From assembly GCA_013696695.1 (NCBI GenBank), contig JACCYD010000140.1, forward strand, positions 1-6,379: a stretch of DNA of 6,379 bases, in the 5' to 3' direction. This DNA is from Deltaproteobacteria bacterium (GTDB lineage Bacteria > Myxococcota_A > Polyangia > Haliangiales > Haliangiaceae). Every line of letters starts with the position of its first letter. Position 1 is the stretch's first letter. Positions 5,286-6,379 of the stretch are shown in pieces. A program made the position numbers and the translations under genes. The notes under the pieces were generated by a model, which did not search any database, was not told the origin of the DNA, and saw nothing but the letters and a program-made list of their open reading frames with translations.

Positions 5286-6379
5286 TCACGTAGCACGGTC
5301 GAGTGCGTCCAACAAGCATCGTCTTGCCGCGGCAGCCCCCCCAGGTGACGGAGGCACGATCGACAGTCGGCCGTCCGGGAGCTTCTTGAATCCAGCCGCC
5401 AGCAACCGCCGCGCGGCGCCGCCATCCGGCACCGCGAGGGCGACCCGGACGCTCGAGATCTCGAGGGTGGTCGCACCGATGCCGCGGGCGATCGACTTCA
5501 CCCCCATCAGCTCGCCGAGCAGGACCACCTCACCGGGCCACGGGCCATAGCGGTCGCTGATCTCGGCCATCACCGCCGCGAGCTCGTCGTCGGTATCGAC
5601 CGCCGACAGCCGCTTGTAGAGGTCGAGGCGTTGGCCCGGATCGGGGACGTACTCCTCGGGAATGAAGCCGGGCGTCTCGATCGTCAGCTCGGGATCGATC
5701 AGCGAGTGGATCGGCTTGCCGCCGAGCTCCGCGACCGCGCGCTCGAGCATCCGCACGTATTGATCGAAGCCGACCGCGCTGATCGCGCCGGATTGCTTCG
5801 CGCCGAGGAGCTCGCCACCACCGCGGATCTCGAGATCCTGCGACGCGATCTGGAAGCCGGCACCGAGCTCGGTGAAGCGCTGCAACGTCTCGAGCCGCCG
5901 CCGCGCCTCCTCGGTGATGTGCTCCGGCTCGGGCACCAGCAGGTAGCAATACGCGCGGTCCTTGCTGCGGCCGATCCGCCCCCGCAGCTGATAGAGCTGG
6001 GCGAGGCCGAACGCATCGGCGCGCGCGACGAACATCGTGTTCGCGCGTGGGATGTCGAGCCCGCTCTCGACGATCGTCGTCGCGACCAGGATGTCGAGCT
6101 CGCCGCGAACGAACCGTGTCATCACGGTCTCGAGCTCGGTCGCGGTCAAGCTGCCGTGGCCGACGCCGACGCGCGCCGCCGGCACGAGCTTGCGCAGATA
6201 CTCGGCCCATTCGTCGATCGTGCGATCGTCGTCTCGCGGCTTTCTTCGCTGCGGTCGCGAGTCGTTCGGTAGCCGCGGGTCGACGGCGGCCATTGGCATG
6301 TGTCCGATCGTCGGCGTGATGAAGAACACCTGACCGCCACGCGCGAGCTCCCGCTCGATCGATTCGCGGATGATGACAT
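5286..6379 (-). CDS. mfd: Transcription-repair coupling factor Mfd, C-terminal part (N-terminus beyond window)
   Basis: 363 residues are visible, about the last third of a protein usually near 1,150; the frame is open at the window edge (first full codon at 6377). Mfd displaces RNA polymerase stalled at DNA lesions and recruits UvrA. Seen in order: IRESIERELARGGQVFF from the second RecA-like helicase domain; motif V TTIVESGLDIP (visible residues 100-110); FGLAQLYQLRGRIGRS including motif VI (about 123-138); the translocation-motif region TELGAGFQIASQDLEIRGGGELLG; then the D7 regulatory domain (about 221-316, with PELTIETPGFIPEEYVPDPGQRL in it). RecG shares the helicase part but not this C-terminal domain. 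Residues about 20-52 (bases 6222-6320) hold an Arg/Pro/Asp-rich insertion where other Mfds have about six residues. The stop is TGA, 10 nt before the lipoprotein ATG, suggesting one transcript with the folding factors. Confidence 0.95.
   Translation of the reverse strand, partial: VIIRESIERELARGGQVFFITPTIGHMPMAAVDPRLPNDSRPQRRKPRDDDRTIDEWAEYLRKLVPAARVGVGHGSLTATELETVMTRFVRGELDILVATTIVESGLDIPRANTMFVARADAFGLAQLYQLRGRIGRSKDRAYCYLLVPEPEHITEEARRRLETLQRFTELGAGFQIASQDLEIRGGGELLGAKQSGAISAVGFDQYVRMLERAVAELGGKPIHSLIDPELTIETPGFIPEEYVPDPGQRLDLYKRLSAVDTDDELAAVMAEISDRYGPWPGEVVLLGELMGVKSIARGIGATTLEISSVRVALAVPDGGAARRLLAAGFKKLPDGRLSIVPPSPGGAAAARRCLLDALDRAT

Noticed and set aside
4295..5293. 332-codon plus-strand open frame antisense to the lipoprotein gene
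   Set aside because: It has the same antisense character, Leu/Asp/Arg-rich with no domain, and covers a gene with a lipobox and a parvulin-like domain.
5276..5476. Upstream extension of the lipoprotein gene to 5476 within mfd
   Set aside because: The added residues are Arg/Ser-rich out-of-frame mfd sequence and would bury the lipobox signal peptide; ATG 5275 is far better.

Overview
The window is GC-rich throughout, and every gene I can support reads on the minus strand, so transcription runs from high to low coordinates. The gene set and protein style suggest a deltaproteobacterium-like Gram-negative bacterium, most likely Myxococcota (Kofleriaceae/Haliangium-like). The pointers are an mfd gene followed by SurA-like folding factors, a short stand-alone PilZ protein, and a secreted PEGA-domain protein with a C-terminal membrane anchor. 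The taxon is inferred from memory of such genomes; no search was run.

Layout in transcription order: (1) 6379-5286, C-terminal third of Mfd, the transcription-repair coupling factor, cut by the window edge. (2) 5275-4193, a SurA/PpiC-like lipoprotein starting 10 nt after mfd. (3) 4193-3141, a periplasmic SurA-like peptidyl-prolyl isomerase whose start overlaps the previous stop. (4) 3085-2066, a second SurA-like protein, clearly a paralogue of (3). (5) A 127-nt intergenic gap holding a perfect 7-bp inverted repeat. (6) 1938-1624, a PilZ c-di-GMP receptor. (7) 1666-476, a secreted, membrane-anchored PEGA protein overlapping the PilZ gene by 43 nt. (8) 479-1, the N-terminal part of a secreted HEXXH zinc metalloprotease, overlapping the PEGA gene by 4 nt and cut by the window edge.

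There appear to be two transcription units. The first (mfd plus three chaperone/isomerase genes) pairs DNA repair with envelope protein folding. The three folding proteins differ at the parvulin active site: only the middle one keeps both conserved histidines, so the outer two look like non-catalytic chaperones. The second (PilZ, PEGA protein, metalloprotease) is tightly overlapped and looks like a small envelope module with a possible c-di-GMP input.

I see no mobile element, CRISPR array, tRNA or rRNA. Apart from the 127-nt gap at 1939-2065 and the 55-nt gap at 3086-3140, the window is almost entirely coding. I do not see a clearly new defence or metabolic system; the most interesting points are the active-site decay across the SurA-like trio, an insertion in Mfd, and the overlapping PilZ-PEGA-protease cluster.
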